DNA of 64,000 bases from NCBI RefSeq assembly GCF_040718835.1, contig NZ_JBFEFG010000267.1, forward strand, positions 186,001-250,000, in the 5' to 3' direction. Source of the DNA: Bremerella sp. JC817 (GTDB lineage Bacteria; Planctomycetota; Planctomycetia; Pirellulales; Pirellulaceae). Positions within the stretch are counted from its first letter, which is position 1. The number at the start of each line of letters is the position of its first letter. This document shows positions 1 to 9,446 of this stretch, in pieces. The translations under genes were made by a program, and so were the position numbers. Under the pieces are notes generated by a model. The model made no database searches. It had not been told where the DNA came from and saw only the letters and a list, made by a program, of their open reading frames with translations.

Positions 1-553
1 CCGGAGGCACCGGAAAGTAGCCTTCCTTATGACGCAGCTTGTAACCAAGGTTTGGACCTTCGTCGCGACCACGGTTCCACTCCCCTTCCACGCTGTCGAC
101 GTAATAGAACCCGTGCTGGGCCCGTTGATCGAAACGCACGTCATCGAACACAAAGAACTCGGCTTCCGGGCCGATGAAGCAGGTATCGGCGATGCCGGTG
201 CTCTTCAAGTAGTTCGCTGCTTTGCGGCAAACGTTACGAGGATCACGCGAATAATCTTCACGGGTGATCGGGTCTTGGATGTTGCAGATCAAGACCAGCG
301 TTGGCAACTGCGTGAAAGGATCGACGAACGCGGTATCAGGCTGTGGAACAACCAGCATGTCGCTCTCGTTGATGGCTTGCCAACCGCGAATGCTCGAGCC
401 GTCGAAACCGAGGCCATCCTCGAACGTGTCTTCACTGAGATGGCTTACCGGGATCGTAAAATGCTGCCAGAGGCCGGGAAAGTCCATGAATCGAAAATCC
501 ACGGCTTTCACGTCGTTTTCTCGGCACAGAGCCAAGACTTCTTTTGGCGTCAT
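1..553 (-). CDS. glnA: Glutamine synthetase, type I (N-terminal part, cut by window edge)
   Basis: ATP-dependent ligation of ammonia to glutamate, the central nitrogen-assimilation step in the cytosol. The 184 visible codons carry the GS beta-grasp domain: VDFRFMDFPG near residue 15, GFDGSSIRGW near residue 50, DPITREDYSRDPR, and GPEAEFFVFD, whose glutamates are metal ligands at the start of the catalytic domain. The ATG at 553 is preceded by a purine-rich GAAAGAGAG. The C-terminal catalytic domain and adenylylation site lie outside the window. The gene points out of the window; no NtrC or PII gene is next to it here. Identification is firm, subtype I-alpha or I-beta is not decidable. Confidence 0.95.
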   Translation of the reverse strand, partial: MTPKEVLALCRENDVKAVDFRFMDFPGLWQHFTIPVSHLSEDTFEDGLGFDGSSIRGWQAINESDMLVVPQPDTAFVDPFTQLPTLVLICNIQDPITREDYSRDPRNVCRKAANYLKSTGIADTCFIGPEAEFFVFDDVRFDQRAQHGFYYVDSVEGEWNRGRDEGPNLGYKLRHKEGYFPVPP

Positions 554-720
554 GTGGGGGCTCTCTTTCTGTTCGATGTGGACGCGGGGCAGTCTGATAG
601 AGGGAACCGAGAAACCACCTGACGCTACAAGAACTCAAGTGGTGTTTCGATTCCTGAGCGAATTCACAATATGGCGCTTTCAGTCAGGCTATTCAATTGG
701 CCCCAGCGAATTTCTTAGCA

Positions 721-3339
721 TCACTCGGTCGCGATCGATTCCAATTCAGGCTCTTTCGTGTACCGATTCATCAGCGCCAGGAAGCAAGGTAGCATCACGG
801 TTCGCACAACAAACGTATCGAGAAGAACCCCCACCGTCAGGGCGAATCCGATTTCAATCACGCCCAGCAAGGTTCCCATGCACATCGAAGCAAACGTACC
901 TGCCATGACCAGGCCGCAGCTTGTGATGATGCCACCGGTCGTTGAAATCCCGCGTAAGAGCCCCTGCCGCAAGCCAAGCCGCTTTTGTTCTTCAAACACC
1001 CGCGTCGCCAGGTAGACGTTATAGTCCTGGCCAATGGCTGCCAGAATCACAAACAGGAACAACGGCACCTTCCAGTCGAGTGCCTGATAGGTGTCGGCAT
1101 AAACAAAACGGAAGAACGTTTCGGTTATGCCCAGCGTCACGTAATAACTGAACAACACCGACAGGATCATGTAGGCACAAACCATCGGTCTTCGCAGAAT
1201 CACCAGGAGCACCAGAAACACAGCTACGATGACGCCAATCTCGATTCGTTTTTGATCGCGCCGCGTGACAATCATCAGGTCCCGAATTGATGGCGTCGTT
1301 CCTTGGACGAAGATCTTCGTTTCGTTCCATGGCGGCGGCATCGTTTCGATCTTCGCGGTGATGTCTTGCTGAACCTTCTGCAGCAAATCGATCGCTTCGT
1401 TCGAGAATGGATTGCAGTCGAACAGGACCCGAACGAGAGCAATCTGCCCCCCTAACTGCTCGTTCTCCGCCAGAAAGAAATCCTTCGTCCCGCGGTGGCT
1501 CTTTCGCATCAGTTTGCCGATACCACGCGATGAAAATGAATAGCGAGTCGGAGCGTCGCCCAGCGGCTGCTCGCTGGTGAAGACCCGCTCGATATCTTCG
1601 TCCGATCCATGAATGGTTGTCGCGATGTCGGAAATAAACTTCTTCCCTTCCCAGGTGCTGAACTGCCCGGTCGGATTGACCAGCAGGATGGTCATCGGGC
1701 CGCTTTCGCCGAGAGGAAAATGTTTGCGGATCTGCAGCGCGGTCTGCTTGGCCATACGATCGTTTCCGAGATCGCCGAACAAATCGTACGAGACGGGGAT
1801 CGCATCCCCCGTGGTGATTCGGCGATAGATACTCGGCACGCCGACAATCCCCAGCAGCAGCACAACAACCGTCAGCGTAAGCCCAGGTCGGTAACAAACC
1901 CAGTGCGAAATCTGATCCCACCAGGCTGCCGACACGGGACGGCTTTTCTCGACGAATTGGTCGGTGTCTCCCCACGGCCAGAACAGTAGCGGCCCGAGAA
2001 ACTTCATGATCGCCGGTGCCAAGGTCAAACAGGTCAGGAGCGTCACCAGCAAACACAGGCCGATCGCCGGACCACTGTTACGGTACTTCTCGAAATCGGC
2101 GAAGAACATCATGCCAAGTCCAACGACCGTGGTCATGGCGCTCGCTGTTAACGCTTCGCCGACCCCTGCCAATGCCTTGCTGATCGCAAGTTGATGATCA
2201 CGGCAAGCGGCCAGTTCTTCGCGGTAACGTCCGATAAGAAATAGACAGAAGTCCGTCCCTGCCCCGAATAAGATCACGACGATAAAGATGCGTGATGTTT
2301 TGAAGACCTTGAAATCGAACCAGTCCATCCCTGGCAGTAAATGGACTTGTGTAAGTAAGGCGACCAGCCAGGACGAAATGATGAATGACACCGCAATCGA
2401 AAGCAGCGGCACCGTCAGCATCATCGGCGTGCGATAGATGACCAGCAGAATGACGATGACCAGCAGGATCGTATAGAGCTCGGTGTTGGCGATACTCTCC
2501 TTCGCAGCCAGCAGCATCTCGCCGCCGATTGCTGCATTGCCGGTCACGCCGATCTGCAAATGCTTGAGCCCTGCCTCGTCCGCCTTCTTTCGCCACGTCT
2601 CGACGTATTGGCTGGCCTCTTGCAGGACGCGAATGTTATCGGTCGCCATGAACTCATTCCGCGACTCGACAACGACGAGCACCGCGTGGCCATCTTTGCT
2701 GGTCAGCATATCTCCACGGACCGGCGTGTGACGCGTCAGCACGTCGAACTGGTTCCAGTTGAATGGATCGTCCGGCACAAGCTGCGGTGACTTCTCTTTT
2801 AACTCAGGGTTCAGCGTCGTGGCTTGCTCCAGAAACTGCTGCTCCCCTGCTTCGTTCCCCATCGCTTTGCTGGCCAACGCGAGGTTCCACAGCGGATGCC
2901 AGCTTTTCGAGTCCAACAGCGCCGCTTCTTCCCAGGCCGCAATGGCTCCGACATAAGGACTTTCATCCTCCCCTGCATCGTCCGATTTCTCTTCGCTGGC
3001 TGGCTTCACATCGCGAAAGAGAAACATTCCCTGGGCGTTTTGCAGTGGCGACGCCATTCGATCTGCAAGCCGCAGATCTTCTTCATCCAGGGGCTCGTCC
3101 TCGCGTGAGATCGCAAACACGATTTGGCTTTTGGCCTGGCGCTGTGGGAATGCGTCGCGATAAAGCTTTTCTGCGATCGAGCTAGGCATGTTCGCCGGAA
3201 GAAACGCCAGATCGCCATCCAGGGTAACATCGTCCCAATGTGGGGGCGTCACGGCAGCCACCAGGGTAAACACCGTCCAGAAAACGATGATTACCAGCGA
3301 GAAGCGAACAACGAACTTCCCTAGCTGTTCGAAAAACAA
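721..3339 (-). CDS. MMPL/RND-superfamily exporter with a TPR in its first outer loop
   Basis: Large inner-membrane transporter, about 872 aa, substrate unknown (the family moves lipids, hopanoids or drugs). One N-terminal TM is followed by a long outer loop, five TMs, a second loop and five more TMs, the usual 12-TM RND duplication. LPANMPSS in loop 1 and GAGTDFCLFLIGRYREE after TM4 are typical MMPL segments. Loop 1 contains a TPR-like helix pair (bases about 2803-2952) not expected in this family. No in-frame ATG or GTG is near the beginning; I prefer the TTG at 3339, giving MFFEQLGKFVVRF, which matches how such planctomycete proteins begin. A TTG at 3372 is the alternative. It lies downstream of ctpA but behind a strong terminator. 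Confidence 0.85.
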   Translation of the reverse strand: MFFEQLGKFVVRFSLVIIVFWTVFTLVAAVTPPHWDDVTLDGDLAFLPANMPSSIAEKLYRDAFPQRQAKSQIVFAISREDEPLDEEDLRLADRMASPLQNAQGMFLFRDVKPASEEKSDDAGEDESPYVGAIAAWEEAALLDSKSWHPLWNLALASKAMGNEAGEQQFLEQATTLNPELKEKSPQLVPDDPFNWNQFDVLTRHTPVRGDMLTSKDGHAVLVVVESRNEFMATDNIRVLQEASQYVETWRKKADEAGLKHLQIGVTGNAAIGGEMLLAAKESIANTELYTILLVIVILLVIYRTPMMLTVPLLSIAVSFIISSWLVALLTQVHLLPGMDWFDFKVFKTSRIFIVVILFGAGTDFCLFLIGRYREELAACRDHQLAISKALAGVGEALTASAMTTVVGLGMMFFADFEKYRNSGPAIGLCLLVTLLTCLTLAPAIMKFLGPLLFWPWGDTDQFVEKSRPVSAAWWDQISHWVCYRPGLTLTVVVLLLGIVGVPSIYRRITTGDAIPVSYDLFGDLGNDRMAKQTALQIRKHFPLGESGPMTILLVNPTGQFSTWEGKKFISDIATTIHGSDEDIERVFTSEQPLGDAPTRYSFSSRGIGKLMRKSHRGTKDFFLAENEQLGGQIALVRVLFDCNPFSNEAIDLLQKVQQDITAKIETMPPPWNETKIFVQGTTPSIRDLMIVTRRDQKRIEIGVIVAVFLVLLVILRRPMVCAYMILSVLFSYYVTLGITETFFRFVYADTYQALDWKVPLFLFVILAAIGQDYNVYLATRVFEEQKRLGLRQGLLRGISTTGGIITSCGLVMAGTFASMCMGTLLGVIEIGFALTVGVLLDTFVVRTVMLPCFLALMNRYTKEPELESIATE

Positions 3340-3472
3340 AACGTGGTGCCTTGGCCATGGGCAAGAGAACAACGGACAGCAGTCTTCATCGATACAGACC
3401 GCCTAAACCGATTCATCGTAACGCTTGGCCCACAGGTCGCCAACCAGTCTGTTTCCCGCTGTTGGGGGAGAC

Positions 3473-3518
3473 AAAAAAAGCCGAGGCTCGATCAGGCGAA
3501 CTGCTCGAGCCTCGGCAA
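3473..3518 (-). terminator. Intrinsic terminator after ctpA
   Basis: On the minus strand a 12-bp perfect stem (GCCGAGGCTCGA / TCGAGCCTCGGC) with a 13-nt loop is followed directly by seven T. It sits about 30 nt after the ctpA stop codon and separates ctpA from the MMPL gene. Confidence 0.9.
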
Positions 3519-3547
3519 ACTTACGTCGAAACCGGGAGTGACGTAGC

Positions 3548-5227
3548 TTATCGTTGATCTTGAGTACGGGTCGAAAGCCCAGGCACACCCAGCAACTGGC
3601 GAGCGGCGACAACGCCTGCTTCCATCACCGGGTCTCCTTTCGGAGCAGCCTCGAATGCTTGCTTCATCTCGTCCAGGTCTGGCTTGGCAGCAATGCGAAC
3701 ATTGACGTCCGGCGTCACGCCGTTACGGCTGATGGCCCGACCACTTGGCGAGAAGAACTTGGCCGTCGTCAGGCGAAGCCCGGTGCCGCCGGTAGCCAGT
3801 GGGAAGATCCCCTGCACCGAACCCTTACCGTAGCTGCGTTGGCCGACAACCGTGCCGCGACGATGGTCTCGGATCGCACCGGCGAAGATCTCGCTGGCAC
3901 TGGCCGAGTTCGAGTCGATCAGCACGACCAGGGGCACTCGCCAGGTACCTGGCATGTGAGCGGTATAGTCAAAGTCTTCGCGAGCGTTGCGACCGCGAGT
4001 CGAAACGATCGTTCCTTGTTCGACGAACAGGTCAACCATGTCGACCGAAGCTGTCAGCAGACCGCCTGGGTTGCCTCGCAGGTCGATGACAAGGGCTCGC
4101 ATCCCATCGCGGTGCAGTTTCCACAGTGCCGAGCTCAGGTCGGCTGGTGTGTTCTTCTGGAAGCTGGTGATCTTCAGATAACCGATCTTCGATTCTTGGT
4201 CCATGATGTGGATGTTGTCGACGCTAGGCACTTCGACACGATCACGGCGAACTTGCAGGTCGCGAGGTGGCTGGCCCGGACTGAGGATCGTGACGCGAAC
4301 GGACGAGCCGATCGGGCCCTTCAGCATATCGGCGGCTTTCTCAGTCGAGATGATTTCGGTCTGCTGACCGTCGACAGCCACGATGCGATCGCCTGAACGA
4401 ATTCCGGCCTGGTGGGCTGGACTGCCGTCGATGGCGTGCACAATCAACAGGTTGCCTTCGTCAGCCTTCAGTTCCACACCCAGACCGACGAAGTTGCCTT
4501 CGATCTGCGAGTAAACTTCAGTCAACTGATCCTGAGTCAGGAAGCTGGTATAAGGATCGAGCGACGCGGCCGTTCCACAAGCGAATTCCAGGATAGTCGC
4601 GGTTGGCGAAACTCCCAGATTCTGCCACATCAGTTCGGCAGCGTAGTTGGCCGTTTCAACCGCCTGCTGCGGCGTGGTGACGCCCTGCCAGTTGACGTTT
4701 TCATTCAACAGGCGACGAACTTGTTCAATGCGATTGCGATCAACGTTCTGCAGATTCTTGCGGCTGAAGATCTCTTCCTTCAAGGCCACGTCCAACTGCT
4801 TCACACCTTCGCGGCTAACTTCATTCCAGCGTGGCGAATCAACATAGCTGGCCTGAATCTTCTTAAGAACTTCGTCGTAAAGACGTAAGGCGTCGTCGCG
4901 GGTCATCGTCTGGACCGAGCGAACGAAGCTTTGATCGGTATAGCGACGGCCAACGTCGTAATGCAGACGAGCCAGATTCGCTTTTCGTTGGACGCTAGAA
5001 TCGAAGCCGTGCAGTCGCAAAGCATCTTCATAGAAGGTCAACGCTTCGCCCCAACGACCCTGGCGTTCCAGTTGCTCGCCGTTGGCCAGCACTTCACGCA
5101 CGGCCGTTTCATCAATGCGAGCTTCGTCGGGGATCCGGATCTGACCGAAAACGGTTGCCGGAGCGAGCGTCACGAGGGCGAGCAGAAGAGCGATCGCCAA
5201 CTTATATGGTTTGTTTACTGTGTGCAT
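3548..5227 (-). CDS. ctpA: Carboxyl-terminal processing protease, S41 family
   Basis: Secreted or periplasmic serine protease that trims the C-termini of exported proteins. Residues 1-29 form a signal peptide ending ATVFGQ. A short TPR-like helix pair (about 45-75) and a helical region precede a PDZ domain (about 240-330, with VGLGVEL and GIRSGDRIVAVDG). The S41 catalytic core follows (about 345-530). The Ser/Lys dyad is visible as Ser443 in SASASEIF and Lys468 in SYGKGSVQG. At 559 aa it is longer than most CtpA proteins because of the N-terminal helical extension. It has its own sigma70-like promoter 150 bp upstream and its own terminator, so it looks monocistronic. Confidence 0.93.
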   Translation of the reverse strand: MHTVNKPYKLAIALLLALVTLAPATVFGQIRIPDEARIDETAVREVLANGEQLERQGRWGEALTFYEDALRLHGFDSSVQRKANLARLHYDVGRRYTDQSFVRSVQTMTRDDALRLYDEVLKKIQASYVDSPRWNEVSREGVKQLDVALKEEIFSRKNLQNVDRNRIEQVRRLLNENVNWQGVTTPQQAVETANYAAELMWQNLGVSPTATILEFACGTAASLDPYTSFLTQDQLTEVYSQIEGNFVGLGVELKADEGNLLIVHAIDGSPAHQAGIRSGDRIVAVDGQQTEIISTEKAADMLKGPIGSSVRVTILSPGQPPRDLQVRRDRVEVPSVDNIHIMDQESKIGYLKITSFQKNTPADLSSALWKLHRDGMRALVIDLRGNPGGLLTASVDMVDLFVEQGTIVSTRGRNAREDFDYTAHMPGTWRVPLVVLIDSNSASASEIFAGAIRDHRRGTVVGQRSYGKGSVQGIFPLATGGTGLRLTTAKFFSPSGRAISRNGVTPDVNVRIAAKPDLDEMKQAFEAAPKGDPVMEAGVVAARQLLGVPGLSTRTQDQR

Positions 5228-5685
5228 AATCCGTCGCAGCGTCCAGTGTCCGTGGTTGCCGGAAATGACACAGCAATTTCAGCGCCAAAAGAGATGGCAT
5301 GGCGCCAAGCAAGGGTCGAAGTACCGGCAACTGGGGGGAGTGAATCTCGTGAAGGACGGGCCACTAATTCGACCCAGTCCACTATAGATCACGAAAATGC
5401 CCTGGTCAAAAATTCGACGGCCGTTTTTGGCGGGATATCTTCCCTAGAAACGCTACAGCCCGACCTCACGGTTCCGGTGAATCGGGTTAAGCCTAGTCTC
5501 GAAGATTACGTCGATCGCGCTTCCTGGCGCTGCGGTACTTCCTGAACCGATCCTACATCGGGCTTCCTATCGCACTGTATTGTATGCAGAATGTCCCGAA
5601 TTGGTTCATATCGGAACCAAAAACCGTGCGAATTGCCGAAAACGTGCCAGCACTGATGGCGATTCAGCCAAGGTAATGGTCACCT
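5228..5685. other. Intergenic region between ctpA and the GntP-type permease
   Basis: 458 bases without a convincing gene. It holds the ctpA promoter and leader. A 7-bp inverted repeat (TTGGTTC / GAACCAA, about 5603-5622) lies beyond the permease stop but lacks a T-tract on the transcribed strand, so I do not call it a terminator. Nothing else was seen. Confidence 0.6.
5381..5409 (-). promoter_or_regulatory. Sigma70-type promoter of ctpA
   Basis: Minus strand: -35 TTGACC (5404-5409), exactly 17 bp spacer, -10 TATAGT (5381-5386); five of six consensus bases in each box. Predicted start near 5374, giving a leader of about 145 nt before the ctpA ATG at 5227. Confidence 0.75.
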
Positions 5686-7521
5686 TTAAACCAATGGCAG
5701 GACCAAAGCCATCAGTACAGCACAAAGGAAACTGGTGGTCCCTAGAACGAGCAAAAGGGGCGTCCAGCTCTTCAACGCTTCGACCTCGGTCAGCCCGCCC
5801 ATCTTGGCGAAGATCCAGAAACCGCTGTCGTTCATCCACGAACCGATCAGCGATCCAGCCCCGACGCTGACCGCCAGGTAAACCGGGTGATACCCGAGCA
5901 CGTCTGGCGAAGCGAGGCTGACCAGCATGCCGCTGGAAGTGATCATCGCGACGGTGCTCGAGCCCTGAGCGATCTTCAAAACGGCCGAGATACCGAAGCC
6001 AAGGAACAGAATCAACAGCTTCGCCGACGAAGCTTCCGAGCCGATCGGGAAGAGGTGCTGAATTGCTTCTCCCACGTTAGCCACCGTCAGCATGGCACCA
6101 AACGCACCACCAGCCGCGGTGATCAAGATGATCAAGCCACCACTCATCAGCGAGACTTCCACCGACGAAGCCAATTCTTTGAGTGACAACGAACGCTGCA
6201 TCGCGAGCGTCCACATGGCAATTACGGCCGAGATCAACAGGGCGAAGTTCGGATCGCCCAGCATCGACGTGACATTCGCTGCTTTCCTTGTTGCCGTTTC
6301 CCATTCGTAGCGAGCGAGAGTTTCTGGTTCATAGGCCGATTCCAACACTTCTCGGTTCATGCGTTCGGCAGTCACCGGGGCCATTCGCGCGGGGTTCGAG
6401 CGAGCCAGCGAGCTTGCCGTGCCTGAGAGCTTGATCCCCAGGAACGCATCGGGATTCTTCGGGAAGCCTTTATCAAGCAGCAAGTAGCGATTCAGCCCGG
6501 CACGGACTTCTTCCTGTTCTTCTCCATTGAGATCGCCGGACTGAAGCATCAGTTCCGCGATGCGTGCTCGTTCGGCATCGACGCCATCGCCTTGAATCGT
6601 TGCGATGACATGCTTGCCGAAGTTGGTTTCATCTTCCGCGGCCATGTCTTGCTGGATGCGATCGCGGAACGTTCCCCAGTCCACGATGTCGCCCGGCCGA
6701 AGCTGGGCTGCCCGCTCGGCATCAGCCATGGTTGTTAAGACCGTATTGGTCGAGATCAGCAGCACCGGTAGTAGAACCGGAGCGAGCGAAAGCCAAAGCG
6801 AAGGAAGCTTGTCGTCAGGAATTGCTTCTGGTTCTGGCTCGTTCCCCAAGGGACGCATTTCCAGCGGCATCAAACGATTCATCAGCGACGAAAACCACAG
6901 CCCAGCACAAGCTGCTGGAAAAGCGATCGCCGCACCGACCAGGATCATCAATCCTTTGTCGACGTTCAATTGATCCGCCACGACCAGCGGGCCTGGGGTT
7001 GGTGGAACCAAGGTATGCGTGATGCAACCACCAGTGGCGATCGCCATGATGTACAGCAGATAGTTCTTCTTGGTCTTGCGAAACATCGATCGGCCCAGCG
7101 GCACGAGCAGATAAAAAACCGTGTCAAAGAAGACGGGAACCGCCAGAACAAAACCGCTGCCCATCAGCGCGACTGGCGAACGCTTTTCGCCGAATATCGC
7201 CATGAAGGTGCGAACCACTCGGTCGGCAGCGCCACTATCTAACATGCATTTCCCAATGATCGCAGCCAATGCGATCACGATCCCCACGCCGCCAGCCGTT
7301 CCACCGAACGTAGAGGCGACACGCGAGAACTTGTCTTGAATCGCGCCGTCGGCCATTAGACTGACGACCATCGCAGCGGTAATCAGCGCGAGGAAGGCGT
7401 TTGCCTTGCAGAAAATGATCAGGCCCAACACCGTGACCATGCCCACCAGCAGGCAAAGAAGCGAATACTGATCGGCGGTAATCACCGACTGACCGAAAAA
7501 GCAGATATCAAACGGAATCAT
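5686..7521 (-). CDS. GntP-family permease with a large central insertion
   Basis: Inner-membrane symporter of the gluconate/H+ (GntP) family, probably importing a sugar acid. Typical motifs are GGTAGGVGIVIALAAIIGK (about 73-91), VPVFFDTVFYLLVPL (128-142), a TPGPLV loop near 175-180 and ILFLGFGISAVLKIAQGSSTVA in the C-terminal half. The family is usually about 440-460 aa; here 611 aa, mainly because residues about 264-420 form a charged, soluble-looking helical insert between two TM blocks. No kinase or dehydratase gene of gluconate use is adjacent, so the substrate is open. ATG at 7521; the sirtuin gene is divergent. Confidence 0.88.
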   Translation of the reverse strand: MIPFDICFFGQSVITADQYSLLCLLVGMVTVLGLIIFCKANAFLALITAAMVVSLMADGAIQDKFSRVASTFGGTAGGVGIVIALAAIIGKCMLDSGAADRVVRTFMAIFGEKRSPVALMGSGFVLAVPVFFDTVFYLLVPLGRSMFRKTKKNYLLYIMAIATGGCITHTLVPPTPGPLVVADQLNVDKGLMILVGAAIAFPAACAGLWFSSLMNRLMPLEMRPLGNEPEPEAIPDDKLPSLWLSLAPVLLPVLLISTNTVLTTMADAERAAQLRPGDIVDWGTFRDRIQQDMAAEDETNFGKHVIATIQGDGVDAERARIAELMLQSGDLNGEEQEEVRAGLNRYLLLDKGFPKNPDAFLGIKLSGTASSLARSNPARMAPVTAERMNREVLESAYEPETLARYEWETATRKAANVTSMLGDPNFALLISAVIAMWTLAMQRSLSLKELASSVEVSLMSGGLIILITAAGGAFGAMLTVANVGEAIQHLFPIGSEASSAKLLILFLGFGISAVLKIAQGSSTVAMITSSGMLVSLASPDVLGYHPVYLAVSVGAGSLIGSWMNDSGFWIFAKMGGLTEVEALKSWTPLLLVLGTTSFLCAVLMALVLPLV

Positions 7522-7692
7522 TCCGGAGGGCTCAAATCGCGGGGCAGGGGAGGGGAGTCACACGAAAAGCTTTCTTTTCTACAAGAAAGAGTTGGGTTGA
7601 AGATGCCATAACTCGATGGCAAAAACAAGTCTTCCCCTGCATTTCGGTGGTACGATGATCGCAATATGGCCAACTTTTAAAGGACTTCCTGC

Positions 7693-8436
7693 ATGACTTC
7701 TGGAATTCAGCTCGCAGCACTATGGCTTCGCAAGGCGAAATCGGCGGTTGTCTTCACTGGCGCCGGGATCAGCACCGAAAGCGGCATCCCCGATTTCCGA
7801 TCGCCAGGGGGCGTGTGGACGAAGTACCGCACGGTCTATTTCGACGAGTTCTGCCAGTCCGCCGAGGCCCGGCACGAGTACTGGACGCAGAAGGCCGAGT
7901 CCCACAAGCAATTCGCCGCGGCCGATCCCAACATCGGCCATCAAATCATCGCGAAGTGGGAAGAGCAGGGGACCATTCGAGGCGTCATCACCCAGAACAT
8001 CGACGGGCTTCATCAGATTGCCGGAAGCCGCGACGTGCTAGAACTGCATGGAACCGCGCGGGAGGTTGGCTGCCTCGATTGCCAGGCTCGCTTCCCGGTC
8101 GATCCGTTCGTGGATCAGTTCTTGGAAACGAACGAGGTTCCGCCTTGTCCTGATTGCGGAGGGCGGCTGAAGCATGCGACCGTTTCGTTTGGGCAGTCGT
8201 TGCCCGAGCTTGTTTTGCATCGGGCGCATCGCTGGTGCCTGGAAGCTGATGTCATCCTGACGATTGGCTCGTCGCTGGTTGTCTATCCAGCGGCAGGCTT
8301 GCCGGAAGCAGGCAAGCAAAACGGAGCCAAGCTGATCGTCGTCAATCGCGACGAGACCGGCCTGGATTCGATTGCCGATATGACCATCCCGGGCAGTTGC
8401 GGCGAAGCCCTCGCCGCGATGGATGCTGCTCTTTAG
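7693..8436 (+). CDS. cobB: NAD-dependent protein deacylase, sirtuin (Sir2/CobB)
   Basis: Removes acyl groups from lysines using NAD+, releasing nicotinamide and O-acyl-ADP-ribose; cytosolic. All family hallmarks are present: GAGIS (23-27) with PDFRS, TQNIDGLH (100-107), catalytic His119 in ELHG, a Cys4 zinc site (C127, C130, C152, C155), VSFGQ and TIGSSLVVYPA. 247 aa is the normal bacterial length. ATG at 7693 has AAAGGA about 8 nt upstream. A 7-bp dyad (CTTTCTT / AAGAAAG, 7570-7589) lies in the divergent region shared with the permease gene. The stop overlaps that of the convergent neighbour by 4 bp. Confidence 0.95.
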   Translation: MTSGIQLAALWLRKAKSAVVFTGAGISTESGIPDFRSPGGVWTKYRTVYFDEFCQSAEARHEYWTQKAESHKQFAAADPNIGHQIIAKWEEQGTIRGVITQNIDGLHQIAGSRDVLELHGTAREVGCLDCQARFPVDPFVDQFLETNEVPPCPDCGGRLKHATVSFGQSLPELVLHRAHRWCLEADVILTIGSSLVVYPAAGLPEAGKQNGAKLIVVNRDETGLDSIADMTIPGSCGEALAAMDAAL

Positions 8437-9182
8437 AGCAAGCTTTCCAGCAGCAGGCGGATCTTTCGCATTTCGGCCATCTGGTCGGTATCGGGCAGAG
8501 GTGGCATGTGCACCGTCAGAGCGCGGTTGTAGCCGATCTGCTCGAACTGCTGGATCAGGCGGCCATATTCGACTTCGCCCTGACCAACACGGACGTGCAT
8601 CGCGTCTTTTCGCGTGTCGCGAAGATAGGCGTGCCGAACGTACTTCAACACTTTGTCGTAGCTCTTTGGTCCATCTTCACGGCAGATGAAGTGACTTGGG
8701 TCGAGCGTGATGCCCAGGCCTTTGACGTTGTCGCAAAGGACCTGGATCGTGTCGCAGTCTTGTGAGAGGCAGCCGACATGCGTGTGCATGCTGGTGACAA
8801 TGCCTTCCGTTGCCGAAATGGCGACCATCTCGCGCAGGTGTTCGACTTCTTCGTTGAAGGGGGTGCCGAACTCGCCGCTGGGGATGGTGATGGACGAAAC
8901 CTTCACCGCCTTGGCAAGCTTGCAGATCGCTTCGTATTCGTGATAGCGGTCGTTACCTTGGGCGTTGGACAGCAGACGGAAGTTCGAGATCACCAACCGC
9001 TGCGTATCGTGACAAATGTCGATCGCATGTTGCAGGTTGTTTACCACGTCGGATGGACGCAGGTGGTGTGAATTCTCGTCCAGCGTCATATCGACGGCGC
9101 TAAACTCCAAGTCGACCAGCTTTTCCATGCAATCACGCAAGGGTAAGTCGGGAAAACACTCGGTCGAAGCGGAAACGAACAC
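8433..9182 (-). CDS. Sugar phosphate isomerase/epimerase (xylose-isomerase-like TIM barrel)
   Basis: 249-aa single-domain TIM-barrel protein of the AP-endonuclease-2/xylose-isomerase superfamily. Members usually isomerise or epimerise sugars or inositols using a divalent metal held by Glu/Asp/His. Visible pieces are ADM-type strand ends such as FSAVDMTLDEN, MHTHVGC and LGITLDPSHF, and the C-terminal QFEQIGYNRALTVHM. No signal peptide. The start is GTG at 9182, supported by GGAG seven bases upstream. Planctomycetes carry many paralogues, so the substrate cannot be assigned. The gene is convergent with the sirtuin and shares the 4-bp stop overlap. Confidence 0.82.
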   Translation of the reverse strand: MFVSASTECFPDLPLRDCMEKLVDLEFSAVDMTLDENSHHLRPSDVVNNLQHAIDICHDTQRLVISNFRLLSNAQGNDRYHEYEAICKLAKAVKVSSITIPSGEFGTPFNEEVEHLREMVAISATEGIVTSMHTHVGCLSQDCDTIQVLCDNVKGLGITLDPSHFICREDGPKSYDKVLKYVRHAYLRDTRKDAMHVRVGQGEVEYGRLIQQFEQIGYNRALTVHMPPLPDTDQMAEMRKIRLLLESLL

Positions 9183-9446
9183 GGCTCGACTCCTTCACAT
9201 GCCTTAGGGTGTTCACAAATTGAATCAGAAGGTCCGGCGGACAATCGGGCGTAGCTTACCGAGATTTGCCCTGATTTGACAACACCAGAGTACAACCGGA
9301 ACCCAATTTGCCACAATTACCGAGGGTTTGCCTCGTCCAAATTGCCCCATGCGCGGCGAAACGTAAAATATCAGCAACTGCGCGATCCGTTCGGGCAGAT
9401 CCTAAAATCTTATTCTCTCCCTTCTACCCGGCAGGAATTGCAAGCT

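Noticed and set aside
5603..5622. TTGGTTC / GAACCAA dyad as terminator of the GntP-type gene
   Set aside because: The T-run is on the wrong side for minus-strand transcription and the stem is short.
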